Notes: generated by a model from the sequence alone, not told the origin. Counted from the stretch's first letter, positions 12,364 to 21,796 are shown. The stretch is 64,000 nucleotides of DNA from Rhodococcus sp. IEGM 1379 (GCF_030056815.1 NZ_JASHKR010000015.1:1-64000); one strand, 5' to 3'. Translations and numbers: made by a program.

Positions 12364-12792
12364 GTGAAGGTTCGGCGCTATAGGCCATCCGACGAGGAAG
12401 CTGTCGTTGAATTATGGTCTCAGGCAGCCAAGCTCGCACATCCTTTCCTTGCCGGAGAAGGTGAAGGCATTCGTGAAGCGAAGATGCGTGACATCTACCT
12501 CGTCAACGCCGAAAACTGGATAGCTGAAACTCCGGAGGGCGTTGTAGGGCTACTCGGACTTCTCGGGGCAGAGATCGGTGGCTTGTTCGTTTCTCCGCAG
12601 GCCCAACGACTGGGGATCGGGCGGTTGCTGGTTGAGCACGCAACTGCACTGTATGGGACGGTGACACTCGAAGTCTACGAACTCAACGGGTCAGCTCGAC
12701 GCTTCTACGCGGTCATGGGTTTCCAAGAAACCGGACGTCATCCGGATGCCGAGACAGGCCACGAGTTGATACAACTTCGACGGTTCGCCTGA
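12364..12792 (+). CDS. GNAT family N-acetyltransferase
   Basis: A 142-residue single-domain acetyltransferase. The acetyl-CoA pyrophosphate loop is 'VSPQAQRLGIGRLLV' (motif A, Q/R-x-x-G-x-G) near residue 80, followed by 'LEVYELNGSARRFYAVMGF' (motif B). It resembles E. coli YjaB/YiaC-type enzymes; substrate unknown. GTG at 12364 has 'GGAG' six bases upstream; an in-frame GTG at 12352 is the alternative. It stands alone between the toxin-antitoxin pair and cynR. Confidence 0.85.
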   Translation: MKVRRYRPSDEEAVVELWSQAAKLAHPFLAGEGEGIREAKMRDIYLVNAENWIAETPEGVVGLLGLLGAEIGGLFVSPQAQRLGIGRLLVEHATALYGTVTLEVYELNGSARRFYAVMGFQETGRHPDAETGHELIQLRRFA

Positions 12793-12827
12793 TTCGCACG
12801 TAAATGCCACTGACGTTTCAACTGTGG

Positions 12828-13721
12828 CTATTGGGGCACTCGCTGATCCCGATACTCTGCCGCCATCTCGGTGAAGGCCCGACCGGCCGCTGTGCGATAA
12901 GCGCCCTTCCGGCGAAGTAGGGCAACAGTGCGCGGTGGCAGCGCCGGCGACAACGGAATCGAGAACAGTCCCTGCTGTTCGAGGGCGATCGCGTCGGGCA
13001 ACACGGTCGCGAGACTGCCACGGCGGACGATCTCCACGATTGCGCCGATCGAGCTGACCTCGATGGCCGTCCGGGGTGTGATGCCCTGATCCTTGAAGTA
13101 CCGATCGATGTGAAGCCGCGTCGCAAAATCGCTGCTAAGCAACACCAGAGCCTGATCCTCGAGTTCCTTCGCGGGCAAGGGTTTCCTCCGCCCGGCACGC
13201 GAATGCTCCTCACCGACAACGAGACTGAGAGTTTCGACAAACAGCGACTCGCACTCAATCTCGTCCGAGTGTACGTCCGTAAACGCGATGCCGACCTCGA
13301 GCCCGTCGCGTGCCAACTCCGCCTCGATTCGGTCCTGAGTCATCTCCTGAACGGTCACGGTAATGCCGGGGTGTCGCGTCGTGAAACGGTCCATCAGTGG
13401 ACCCACCAGGTAGGCGGCGAAGGTAGGCGTCGTCGCCAGTCGCAGCGAGCCACGGCTGAGGTCTTGGACGTCGTGGATCGCGCGCTCGGCGGCATCGAGA
13501 TCCTGCAGAGCTCGGCGCGCGTAGCGAAGGAAGGCTTCGCCGGCGTCGGTGGTCCGTACGACGCGCCCCGACCGGTCCAGCAACTGCACACGCAGGGCAA
13601 TTTCGAGCTGCTTTATCTGCTGGGACAGGGTCGGCTGCGACACGTGCAGCGCCTCGGCCGCCCGGGTGAAGTTCTGGTGTTCGGCTACCGCGAGCAGGTA
13701 TCGGATGTGGCGTAGCTCCAT
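12828..13721 (-). CDS. cynR: LysR-type regulator of the cyanate operon
   Basis: A 297-residue LysR regulator: winged helix 'AAEALHVSQPTLSQQIKQLE' near residue 20, then a periplasmic-binding-like effector domain. It is divergent from cynT-cynS, the arrangement in which CynR activates the operon in response to cyanate. ATG at 13721 gives the family start 'MELRHIRYLLAVAEH'. No ribosome site precedes it, but TATACT lies seven bases upstream, so the transcript may be leaderless; GTG at 13739 is an alternative start. Confidence 0.88.
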   Translation of the reverse strand: MELRHIRYLLAVAEHQNFTRAAEALHVSQPTLSQQIKQLEIALRVQLLDRSGRVVRTTDAGEAFLRYARRALQDLDAAERAIHDVQDLSRGSLRLATTPTFAAYLVGPLMDRFTTRHPGITVTVQEMTQDRIEAELARDGLEVGIAFTDVHSDEIECESLFVETLSLVVGEEHSRAGRRKPLPAKELEDQALVLLSSDFATRLHIDRYFKDQGITPRTAIEVSSIGAIVEIVRRGSLATVLPDAIALEQQGLFSIPLSPALPPRTVALLRRKGAYRTAAGRAFTEMAAEYRDQRVPQ

Positions 13722-13826
13722 GAGAAAAAGTATAGACACTGCCTATTGACTTTATGAAGAACAAGTCTTGGACACTATGGACGCGCGAGGACATCCTTGA
13801 GTCATCACCCGATGCAAGGAGGCAAC

Positions 13827-14486
13827 GTGCACGACATCATCGACGGCTTTCTGACATTCCAAAAGGACGCATTCCCTCAGCGCTCCGGGCTCTTCAAGGA
13901 GCTAGCGACAACTCAGAACCCACAGGCGCTGTTCGTCAGCTGCTCGGACAGCCGGGTGGTCCCGGAACTGGTGACCCAACGCGAACCCGGAGATCTGTTC
14001 GTCATCCGGAACGCCGGGAACATCGTCCCGTCGTACGGCGCCGAACCGGGCGGCGTCTCGGCCACCGTCGAGTACGCGGTCGCAGTGCTCGGCGTCACCG
14101 ACATCGTGATCCTCGGCCACTCCGACTGCGGCGCGATGACCGCGATCTCCAACGGTACGTCCCTCGACGAGCTGCCCGCCGTTGCGAACTGGCTCCAGCA
14201 CGCCAATTCCGCGAAGGTCGTCAACGCCGCCCGTATACACCGCTCAGCGGCCGAGAAGCTGAACTCGCTGGTCCACGAGAACGTCATCGCCCAGCTGACC
14301 AACCTCGCAACGCATCCCTCGGTTGCCCTCGCGCTCGAACAGGGCCGGCTGAACTTGCACGGCTGGGTATACGACATCGAAACCGGTTCGATCGAAGCCC
14401 TCGACAGCGGCACCCGCCGGTTCGTCTCGCTCGTCGAACACCCCCAGACCTGCGCCGCGGCAACCATGCCCGGCGTCCCCGCCTGA
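13827..14486 (+). CDS. cynT: Beta-carbonic anhydrase of the cyanate operon
   Basis: Hydrates CO2 to bicarbonate, which cyanase consumes. The 219-residue protein follows E. coli CynT closely along its length. Zinc ligands are Cys39 and the Asp41/Arg43 pair in 'CSDSR', His98 and Cys101 in 'HSDCGAM'. GTG at 13827 is chosen because 'AAGGAGG' ends four bases before it and residue numbering then equals CynT; an upstream in-frame ATG at 13797 is rejected. CynS follows after 31 bp. Confidence 0.93.
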   Translation: MHDIIDGFLTFQKDAFPQRSGLFKELATTQNPQALFVSCSDSRVVPELVTQREPGDLFVIRNAGNIVPSYGAEPGGVSATVEYAVAVLGVTDIVILGHSDCGAMTAISNGTSLDELPAVANWLQHANSAKVVNAARIHRSAAEKLNSLVHENVIAQLTNLATHPSVALALEQGRLNLHGWVYDIETGSIEALDSGTRRFVSLVEHPQTCAAATMPGVPA

Positions 14487-14517
14487 TCACCCACCCCGAA
14501 AGTAGAAGGAAATCATC

Positions 14518-14988
14518 ATGATTCAGTCGCAATTCACCCCGGGCCCCCGCGAAGAACTGGCCGCAGCCGTCGTCGACGCCAAGGCCCGAAAGGACCTGTC
14601 CTGGCACGACCTAACCGATGGAACCGGGCTGAGTGTGGCCTTCGTGACCGCAGCCCTCCTCGGCCAGCATGCATTGCCCGCCGACGCCGCAAAGACCGTC
14701 GCAGCCAAGCTTGACCTGGATGAGGACGCTGTACGACTGCTGCAGAGCATCCCGCTGCGCGGTTCCATCCCAGGCGGCGTGCCGACCGACCCGACCATCT
14801 ACCGCTTCTACGAGATGCTGCAGGTTTACGGCACCACCCTCAAGGCCTTGGTGCATGAACAGTTCGGCGACGGCATCATCAGCGCGATCAACTTCAAGCT
14901 CGATATCAAGAAGGTTGCCGACTCGGACGGCGGCGAGCGCGCGGTGATCACCCTCGACGGGAAGTACCTGCCGACCAAACCCTTCTAG
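14518..14988 (+). CDS. cynS: Cyanase (cyanate hydratase)
   Basis: Decomposes cyanate with bicarbonate to ammonia and CO2, a detoxification and nitrogen-gain reaction. The 156-residue protein is normal in length and keeps the catalytic triad at the standard numbers: Arg96 and Glu99 in 'YRFYEML' and Ser122 in 'GIISAINF'. The N-terminal half is the helix-turn-helix-like dimer domain. It ends just before a strong hairpin at 14998-15027. Confidence 0.96.
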   Translation: MIQSQFTPGPREELAAAVVDAKARKDLSWHDLTDGTGLSVAFVTAALLGQHALPADAAKTVAAKLDLDEDAVRLLQSIPLRGSIPGGVPTDPTIYRFYEMLQVYGTTLKALVHEQFGDGIISAINFKLDIKKVADSDGGERAVITLDGKYLPTKPF

Positions 14989-14997
14989 CTCTGGCGC

Positions 14998-15027
14998 GGC
15001 GGCGGCCTCGCGCCAGAGGCCGCCGCC
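14998..15027 (+). terminator. Hairpin terminator after cynS
   Basis: A perfect 10-bp GC-only stem (14998-15007 and 15018-15027) with a 10-base loop starts nine bases after the cynS stop. It lacks a strong T-tract. Confidence 0.7.
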
Positions 15028-15065
15028 GAACTTCATCTGCGAAATGCCACCGACGTTGACTATTG

Positions 15066-15905
15066 CTAGTGCGGCATCAGCTCATCCTGACGCTCGGCCA
15101 CCATCTCCCGGATCGCCTGCATGACGGTCGCGGCGGCGGGCCTGCGTAGTCTCCGCGGGCCCAGGCACGCAGTGAATTTTCCAGCGTGATCGCTACTTCG
15201 GACGGCAGCACCGTCGCAGGGTGGGCTCACGCTCTGCGACGAACGACGGCAGCAACCCGATCCCTGCGCCCGCGAGCGTGGCCACAGTCTGTACCTGCAC
15301 GTTGGTCTACCCGAAGGTGACTTGGCGATGCCCGGTGAGCCGCGTCAGCACGTCGAGCTCCTCCGCCCGAAGCAGTCCTTCGATGTAGTAGACCAGCGAA
15401 TGATCGGCGAGTTCGGCCAGCCTCTGAGGTACTCCCCGTTCAGACAGGTAGTCGCCGGAAGCATAGAGACCCAACCGGTAGTCGGTGAGCTTTTCTGCAC
15501 CGGGTCTTCCGACGGCAGGTTCACCGACCCCGATTTCGATATCCGCACCGATGCCATAGGCGCCCAATCTGGTCTGCGTAATGATCTCCACCATCAGATC
15601 CGGGTTGGTCCGATGCAGTTCTGCCATGAGCGGCAACACAAACGCCGTACCGAAGGCGTCGGTCGTGGAAATCCGCACCAGCCCGGACAGTTCGCGCTCC
15701 CGCGGCGTTGCACTGGCCAGATCGCGCACTTCGGTCAGCGCGGATTCAATCTGCTCACACGACTTGAGCAGACTGTGCCCTAAGTCGGTGAGTGTGCAAC
15801 CGCTGACTCCCCGAACCAGCAACGGTGCCCGGATTTCGGCTTCCAACACAGACATTCGACGCGACACCGTTGCGTGATTTGGTGTCGTGGTCGTGGACTT
15901 CGCCG
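15066..15905 (-). pseudogene. Decayed LysR-family regulator
   Basis: The effector domain is recognisable ('LSGLVRISTTDAFGTAFVLP', 'GVPQRLAELADHSLVYY'), but a TAG in frame near 15308-15310 follows 'RQVTFG', after which 'TNVQVQTVATLAGAGIGLLP' continues in the same frame. Two frame changes follow, near 15215 and 15165, before the true end 'ERQDELMPH' and stop at 15066-15068. The N-terminal helix-turn-helix is reduced to 'NHATVSRRMSVLEAE'. With at least three lesions it is not functional. Confidence 0.8.
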
Positions 15906-16024
15906 AGTCCGTCATCGACAACTCTGACCTGGGCCGTGATTGGGCTCCGGTGCAGCGGTGGGCGATCGCCCTCGACGACGGCCGCTTGGTCTTCGCCACC
16001 GAGGGCGGCCTCAAACTCAGTTAA
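15881..16024 (+). pseudogene. C-terminal fragment of an unrecognised protein
   Basis: A frame ending with TAA at 16022-16024 reads 'VDFAESVIDNSDLG', 'WAPVQRWAIALDDGRLVFA' and 'TEGGLKLS' with strongly coding-like third positions, but has no start and overlaps the truncated LysR end. It looks like the tail of a gene cut by the same rearrangement. The parent family is not recognised. Confidence 0.35.
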
Positions 16025-16199
16025 GTCTTGCCTTCTCTCACCGACGAGAGTCACGGGATAAGCGTGCGGTATCTAAAGCATCGATGACCTCGACTTTGAT
16101 CCGTCCACGGGCGATCCGGCGGTCATTCTTCGACGTACGGGCATCCGGCGTCGGCGCGGTTGGGGTGTCCGAGTCGGTCCGTCTCGATGTCGGTATCGG

Positions 16200-16535
16200 A
16201 GTTCAGTCCTTCTTGTATTCCAAGATGACAGGTGCTCCGTGGTGCGCTTGCCGATGATGGCTCTGAGAGCATCGAGTTCGGCGAGCACGTTGACGGTGGC
16301 CCAGATCTGGTTGCGTTTGCTCTCGGGCAGAATCTCGATCACCCCGGCAGCGGTGAGCCGCCCGAGCGCGCGGTAGGTGCTGGCGTCGGTGATCTGCTGA
16401 GCGGTCTCAGCGCTGAAGATCTGGGTGTCGGGTAGCGCATCAATGATCTTCTCGTCGGCAAAGTTGCTGCGCGCCAGGCGATTTCCCGCCAGCGGTCGGG
16501 AAGTTCGGACAGCGCGCTCCCCCTGAATCCACATG
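16200..16535 (-). pseudogene. Fic family protein, C-terminal relic
   Basis: On the minus strand one frame reads 'ALSELPDRWREIAWRAA', then after a frame change near 16480 another reads 'ALPDTQIFSAETAQQITDAS', 'LGRLTAAGVIEILPESKRNQ' and 'WATVNVLAELDAL'. These match the helical and winged-helix C-terminal region of Fic-domain AMP-transferases. The catalytic Fic motif HPFxxGNGR is absent, so the catalytic part has been lost. Confidence 0.6.
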
Positions 16536-16581
16536 TCGGTGCTCGCGCTTACGCTGCATCGTTAACAGGAAGAAGGATCCA

Positions 16582-16818
16582 ATGGCACACAACATGAGTG
16601 GGTATCGGATTGAGAGTGATGCGCCTCTGACGAGCGACTGGCGTCCTCTCGGCGTGTTCGATCAGTTGTATGACGACATCGAGGCAGCTATCCCCATCGC
16701 CATCGAGGGCGTCGATGAACCTGGCATCACCGAGGTACGAGTCGTCGATGTGAAGACTGGGGACGTTGTGTGGCGATCTACCGACGAGGAATACGAGGAT
16801 CACTTCGAAGAGGAGTAG
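16582..16818 (+). CDS. Small acidic hypothetical protein
   Basis: A 78-residue acidic protein starting 'MAHNMSGYRIESDAPLTS' and ending with a run of Glu and Asp ('EEYEDHFEEE'). A good ribosome site 'AGGAAGAAGG' precedes the ATG. No domain is recognised and no membrane segment is present. It stands alone between the Fic relic and a convergent lipoprotein gene. Confidence 0.65.
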   Translation: MAHNMSGYRIESDAPLTSDWRPLGVFDQLYDDIEAAIPIAIEGVDEPGITEVRVVDVKTGDVVWRSTDEEYEDHFEEE

Positions 16819-16916
16819 CACCACGGCCGCCACTGCGACCGCCGAAACTGACCGCACTTCACTAAACCAACACTGCTCGCGCACCTTCCGGACACTCGCA
16901 CATCGAAGCCAAGCGG

Positions 16917-18476
16917 TCATTCCATGCAGATATTCCCGATGGTCGGCGATGACTGTCCTATCGACATCGATCGGTACGCCTGCACGCCACCGCAGTCGCC
17001 GAGATCTGAAGCTATCAGTTGAACCGGTCCACCACTATCCGGGGAACCCGCCGGTGCACACTGAATTCCCGATCCGACGGCAGTCTGTCCACCCCACGAA
17101 GTCCACGATATGCGGGCGATCGTGTTGGCGCACAAAGAGTTAAGCGACAGCATTTCTGGCTGAGCGGTGCCGTACCCCTCCGAGTAGGTGCCGGCGCTGC
17201 TTCCCAATACAACGGCGCCGCCAGCAGTCGCTGTCACGTTCGTCGACGTTGTTATCGTCCATTGCGCCGACGACGGTCCCGACTTTCCGTCAAGCAATTC
17301 AGACACGTTGGAGATCAGTTGCACTCCAATTTTGCTGAGTGCCCATTCGAGCGGTTGGGCTGCGAGACCTTGCAGACAGTCGAAACCGGTTTGGGCAAAC
17401 CCAGCAGGATCACGGGCGTCCAACTGTGTACACCGGAGCATTCCCGACACCATCTCGAATCCCTGGTCGAACGGAATCATGTCCAACGCGTTTGCGTACC
17501 CCCACGCGGTGTACGCGGCACGATCGAGTTCCGGATCGCTCCGTAGTGTCCCAGAACGAGGCGATTCTACATATTGCCCGAACTCCATCCTCACGGTCTC
17601 TCCTGGGGTGAGGATTGTTCGGTCCCCGACACGTTCCGCATACAACTGCCACAACAACTGATTGTCGGCATCACTGTCTTGCGTTGTAATCCACAGCGCT
17701 CCAGGATCATTGGATACTTCCCAGGCGAATGGCGAGTTCGAGGACAGCTGCACAGTAGCGCTGGGTTCGGCGGGGTTCGACCCTGGCGTTTTTTCGACGC
17801 ATGTCCACACCACATTGTTGTCGGCCGGAGTAATCGACTTTGTGTATGTCGCGTACTCAATTCCCTCACCAATGCAATCTGGCTTTGGGAATTCAGTGCC
17901 AAGTGCGGATTTCACAGCATTCTGAGCCGTGTCCATGAACGACTTCGTATCGAACCAGCCGAACTGAAACCAACTCGGTCGTGACAGTTCCGCTGAGATA
18001 GTTGTTGTTCCCGTCAGCGCGGCATCCTCGATGGCGTAAGTGCCATCCACCGACTGCGAGACCAGCACTGGAACAGCATCATCGGGAATTCGTGCGTTGC
18101 CGGGTAACTGATAGCTCAGCAGCAGTGGCGCGCTTGGTTGACTGCCGTTCGCGAGCTCGATGGACACGATCGGAGATGCCGCAGTCAGCGACATCGACCC
18201 GTCTGCGATGACGGCTCGATCATCGGGAAGATCACCAGTGACGACCAGGTCTTTCCCAGCGAGGCCGATATCTGCAAGACCCGTGACGGTGTAGCCGTTG
18301 AACTCTGCCCGGACACCGTCGACTTCAACGGACGTCTCAGACGAATGCTGTTGCACCGCTTGATCGCCGCCACTACCGCTACATGCAGTACCGGCAAACC
18401 CGATCGACAAGACTGCTGCACAGGCGATCGGAACGAAAATTCGTCTCCGCTTGTCATCACGAAAATGTAGTGCCAT
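16917..18476 (-). CDS. Large secreted, probably lipid-anchored hypothetical protein
   Basis: A 519-residue protein with basic start 'MALHFRDDKRRRIF', a hydrophobic segment and 'GFAGTAC' at the end of it, an imperfect lipobox. The rest is Ser/Thr/Gly-rich and beta-strand-like with scattered Cys pairs; no domain is recognised. ATG at 18476 has 'AAGGAG' ten bases upstream; ATG at 18485 is an alternative with the site too close. It is convergent with the small gene at 16582. Confidence 0.75.
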   Translation of the reverse strand: MALHFRDDKRRRIFVPIACAAVLSIGFAGTACSGSGGDQAVQQHSSETSVEVDGVRAEFNGYTVTGLADIGLAGKDLVVTGDLPDDRAVIADGSMSLTAASPIVSIELANGSQPSAPLLLSYQLPGNARIPDDAVPVLVSQSVDGTYAIEDAALTGTTTISAELSRPSWFQFGWFDTKSFMDTAQNAVKSALGTEFPKPDCIGEGIEYATYTKSITPADNNVVWTCVEKTPGSNPAEPSATVQLSSNSPFAWEVSNDPGALWITTQDSDADNQLLWQLYAERVGDRTILTPGETVRMEFGQYVESPRSGTLRSDPELDRAAYTAWGYANALDMIPFDQGFEMVSGMLRCTQLDARDPAGFAQTGFDCLQGLAAQPLEWALSKIGVQLISNVSELLDGKSGPSSAQWTITTSTNVTATAGGAVVLGSSAGTYSEGYGTAQPEMLSLNSLCANTIARISWTSWGGQTAVGSGIQCAPAGSPDSGGPVQLIASDLGDCGGVQAYRSMSIGQSSPTIGNICME

Positions 18477-18527
18477 CGAGTTCATGCTCCTTCGCGTTTG
18501 AAGCGTTTGACAGACGGAGGTATTCAT

Positions 18528-19053
18528 CGAGGATTCTGAATCCGAACTATCCAGGCGAACGACCTATCGAATCCTTCTGACTATTTCCTTCGCTTACGTA
18601 AGGCAGAGCACGGTGTTGGATCGGAATCGAGAAGAATTCAGAAACGACTGGCAGTATGCCGAACGTGTTCAACTTGAACACATTTCAGGCTTGCTCAGTA
18701 TCCTTCGTTTGAATGACACCGGATACCACGCGCACATAAGGGTTTTCATCAGCCGGTTCGGATACCCGCACCAGCGATCAAATGTTCGACGAACAAGAGT
18801 GGACGTTGTTCAGTGTTGATCAATACCGGTTGTCGGTGTAGGCCCGAACCTATTCCGCCGCGCGCCGCACTGCCACGATCAACGGTTCATAGCGGTAAAT
18901 CTTCCGAATCGATGATTGCGAACGCGGCCCACGCGGCGTTTCATGGGATAGTGCGGCAAAAGCGGGCCTCCTCGGCACCGTCCCCGAGAATGCGTTGGTG
19001 CCCCACATACCGGACCCGAGTCCGGTTCGCTCCAACCGCACGGGAGTCTGGCG
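18528..19053. other. Intergenic stretch without a clear gene
   Basis: Two short frames (18613-18819 plus, 63 codons near 18850-19041 minus) lack convincing starts and resemble nothing. The stretch presumably holds the promoters of the divergent lipoprotein and Gre-factor genes. Confidence 0.5.
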
Positions 19054-19554
19054 ATGACTGAGAATACCGATTCCGGGGCACTATCTGGCCAGACGCGAGC
19101 GCGCCTGGCCACCGAATTGGCCGATCTGAGGAAGCAGCGGGATCGAATGGCCGCCGAACTCACCAGCGACCATGACACCGTCGGGGATCAAGGCGACGCA
19201 GCCGACGATCTGGAACGCGCCGACGACGTGGCACTGATCGATGATCGGATCGACCAACTCGAGGCTCTGCTCGGGGGATGGGTCACGCCCAGCCCACCCG
19301 GCGCCCTTCCCGACGGCGCGGAGGTGACCGTGCAGTTTCCCGACGACGGGATCAGAAAGTTGCGCGTCGTGGTCATCCCCGAGGAGACGCCGCGCGGTGG
19401 GGACGATGTCACACTCACCGCCGACAGCCCATTGGGGATCGCCCTCGCCGGCCATCAACCGGGCGACACCGTCACCTACATGACGCCAGAGGGATCACGG
19501 CAAGTTCAACTGCTGGCAGTGAACCTGCCGGCCGGACCCGACGCCTCCCGCTGA
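19054..19554 (+). CDS. GreA/GreB-family elongation factor, Rv3788-like
   Basis: A 166-residue Gre-fold protein: an N-terminal coiled coil ('LATELADLRKQRDRMAAEL') and a C-terminal FKBP-like domain with 'LGIALAGHQPGDTVTY'. It follows Rv3788 of M. tuberculosis along its length. Such homologues bind in the RNA polymerase secondary channel, where they may inhibit rather than stimulate transcript cleavage. The acidic pair at the coiled-coil tip appears as 'GDQGDAADD'. It is followed by the His-rich gene. Confidence 0.85.
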   Translation: MTENTDSGALSGQTRARLATELADLRKQRDRMAAELTSDHDTVGDQGDAADDLERADDVALIDDRIDQLEALLGGWVTPSPPGALPDGAEVTVQFPDDGIRKLRVVVIPEETPRGGDDVTLTADSPLGIALAGHQPGDTVTYMTPEGSRQVQLLAVNLPAGPDASR

Positions 19555-19612
19555 CGCGCCCCGACCCGATTGGGCGACATCAACAATCCGACAACGAAAG
19601 AGGGAGTTTCCG

Positions 19613-19909
19613 ATGACAACAGAACATCGACAACACACGGAACACGAACACAGCCATGGAGAAGGGTGCGGACACGTTGCCGTTCCTCATGGTGACCATG
19701 TCGACTACGTGCATGACGGGCACCTGCACCGCGCCCACGGCGATCATGTCGACGAATGTGAGACGGGCGAGCACCACGTGCATGAGGGCCACGACCACAC
19801 CCATGGTGAAGGGTGCGGCCACGTCGCCATTCCGCACGGCGATCACACAGATTACGTCCACGATGGTCATCGACACGCCGCACACGGCGAGCATTACGAC
19901 GAGCACTGA
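19613..19909 (+). CDS. His-rich tandem-repeat metal-binding protein
   Basis: A 98-residue protein made of two nearly identical units of about 42 residues. Each contains 'HGEGCGHVA-PHGDH-DYVHDGH' with one Cys and about ten His. There is no signal peptide or membrane segment, so it is likely cytosolic. The composition predicts Zn, Ni or Cu binding or storage. Similar mycobacterial proteins are sometimes labelled zinc transporter or threonine dehydratase, which the sequence does not support. A ribosome site 'AAAGAGGGAG' precedes the ATG. Confidence 0.85.
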   Translation: MTTEHRQHTEHEHSHGEGCGHVAVPHGDHVDYVHDGHLHRAHGDHVDECETGEHHVHEGHDHTHGEGCGHVAIPHGDHTDYVHDGHRHAAHGEHYDEH

Positions 19910-20031
19910 ATGACCCAGGATCGCGCTCGCAACAAGCGAGTCGGAACCCTGCGCGGAATACCGGAATCGGTACCCGCTCGACGGTGACCAGCGGTCACAG
20001 TGGGCGTAGGTTATCTGTGGGAGGAGCAGCG

Positions 20032-20541
20032 ATGAGCGAGCGGTTGTTCAACTTCTTTGACGAAATCCTGCAACGTCATTTCGACCTCGAGACCGAGTCC
20101 TATCCGCGAGTGCGCCGGGCAGACGTCGACAGGTTGCTGTCCGACGACACCCGAAGGCGCGTGGCAGAGGCCCGGATTGCTGCGGTGGAATGGGCCAACA
20201 CCGAGAAGATCAGTGGCAACGCAGTGATCGCCTCGGATCGATTGATGATCACGCCGCACGGACTGCTGTATACCGCCGGGTTGAACGGGTCGAGCGCTCG
20301 TCACACTCTGTACTACCTCGCGGCGCCGCCGGCGTTGTTCGAGTCAATCGTCGAACTTACCGATGCGACTCTCCTGCCCCCGGGGTCGACGGCAGTGGCG
20401 GTGGACGACAGATTCGGCCACGAACTCACCTTTCCCTGGCCGCTCGACGCGACGCTTCGTCGGATGCTCGACGACCACCAGGTTCTGTGCCTGGACTTGT
20501 TCGAAGTGGACTACTCCGCCCAACCCACCGTCGCGGAGTAA
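20032..20541 (+). CDS. Hypothetical protein
   Basis: A 169-residue soluble protein starting 'MSERLFNFFDEILQRHFD'. The ATG at 20032 follows 'GAGGAG'; the frame is open upstream to 19813 but overlaps the His-rich gene there. It has a helical first third and a strand-rich remainder, without recognised domain. It precedes the LLM oxidoreductase by 226 bp. Confidence 0.7.
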   Translation: MSERLFNFFDEILQRHFDLETESYPRVRRADVDRLLSDDTRRRVAEARIAAVEWANTEKISGNAVIASDRLMITPHGLLYTAGLNGSSARHTLYYLAAPPALFESIVELTDATLLPPGSTAVAVDDRFGHELTFPWPLDATLRRMLDDHQVLCLDLFEVDYSAQPTVAE

Positions 20542-20767
20542 ACGACAGTGAAAACTGTTGCGCCCGAGACAGACCCAATGCGCTACGGTGTGGGACCACT
20601 TCGACTGCGGACGATCACGTGCCTTCGACGGCACCTCATCAGGCGCGGGCTGCGCTGACCGCGGGCGAGGCTCCCTCTCGAGTGGTTGAATCAACACCCC
20701 CGGGGCTGATTGAATCGACGCCCCAGAGCTGGGCGCACCCGTCCACCCCGAATCGAGAGGCCAACTC

Positions 20768-21796
20768 ATGCACCTGGGCGTCGACAGCTTCGTCTCCTCC
20801 GTGACCGACCCGACTGACAACCGTGTGATCAGTCCGGCAGAGCGGATGGCGCATCTGCTAGAGGAGATCACCCTCGCTGACCAGGTCGGGCTCTACTCGT
20901 TCGGCATCGGCGAGCACCACCGCAGCGAGTACTACGACTCGGCACCGCAGATTATCCTGGCCGCAGCGGCCGCTCGGACGGAACGTATCCGGCTCGGCAG
21001 CGCGGTCAAGGTGCTCAGCGCGGACGACCCGGTGCGGGTCTTCCAGCAGTTCGCCACTCTGGACCTGATCTCGAAGGGTCGGATCGACCTGGTCGTGGGC
21101 CGCGGTTCATTCACCGAGGCGTTCCCACTGTTCGGCCTGGACCTCGCCGACTACGACTCGCTTTTCAACGAAAAGCTCGAGCTGCTGCTGCAGATCCGCG
21201 ACAACCTCGAGGTCACCTGGTCGGGTCAACACCGGCCGCCGCTGATCCGACAAAGCGTCTACCCGCGGCCGGTGCAGGACCCCTTGCCGATCTGGGTCGG
21301 CGTTGGTGGAACCCCGGAGTCCTTCGCCCGCGCCGGGCACCTGGGTCTGCCCCTGATGATCGCGATCATCGGTGGTGAGCCGCGCCAGTTTGCCCCGCTC
21401 GTCGATCTCTACCGGCGAATGGGAGCCCAGGCCGGTCACGCCCCGGAGGTACTGCAGGTAGGACTGCACGTGTTCGGCTTCGTCGCCGAAACCACCCAGG
21501 CGGCGGCGGACACCATCTACCCCGGCTGGAACGAGATGTTCACCAACATCTCCCGGGAGCGCGGGTTCCCCCGGCCGACTCGCCAGCAGTTCGACGCCAC
21601 CGCTGGGCCGGACGGCGCCTTCTTTATGGGTGACCCGCAGACGGTAGCCGACAAAATCCTGCGCGTGAGCGAACAACTGGGCGGCGTGGACCGACTGTCG
21701 CTGCAGATGACGAACCCTCGGCTGGCCCATGGCGACCTGCTCCGAGGGATCGAACTACTCGGGACCGAGGTCGCGCCGCTGGTGGCGACAGCCTAG
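20768..21796 (+). CDS. LLM class flavin-dependent oxidoreductase
   Basis: A 342-residue luciferase-like TIM-barrel enzyme that would use FMNH2 or F420. Family marks are 'GIGEHHRSEYYDSAPQII', 'IRLGSAVKVLSADDPVRV' and 'VVGRGSFTEAFPLFG'. The ribosome site 'GAGAGG' is just before the ATG. Neighbours give no hint of substrate. Confidence 0.9.
   Translation: MHLGVDSFVSSVTDPTDNRVISPAERMAHLLEEITLADQVGLYSFGIGEHHRSEYYDSAPQIILAAAAARTERIRLGSAVKVLSADDPVRVFQQFATLDLISKGRIDLVVGRGSFTEAFPLFGLDLADYDSLFNEKLELLLQIRDNLEVTWSGQHRPPLIRQSVYPRPVQDPLPIWVGVGGTPESFARAGHLGLPLMIAIIGGEPRQFAPLVDLYRRMGAQAGHAPEVLQVGLHVFGFVAETTQAAADTIYPGWNEMFTNISRERGFPRPTRQQFDATAGPDGAFFMGDPQTVADKILRVSEQLGGVDRLSLQMTNPRLAHGDLLRGIELLGTEVAPLVATA

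Noticed and set aside
18613-18819. Open frame of 68 codons
   Set aside because: No ribosome site, no resemblance and weak coding character.
19813-20031. Upstream extension of the gene at 20032
   Set aside because: It overlaps the His-rich gene in another frame, and a good ribosome site precedes ATG at 20032.
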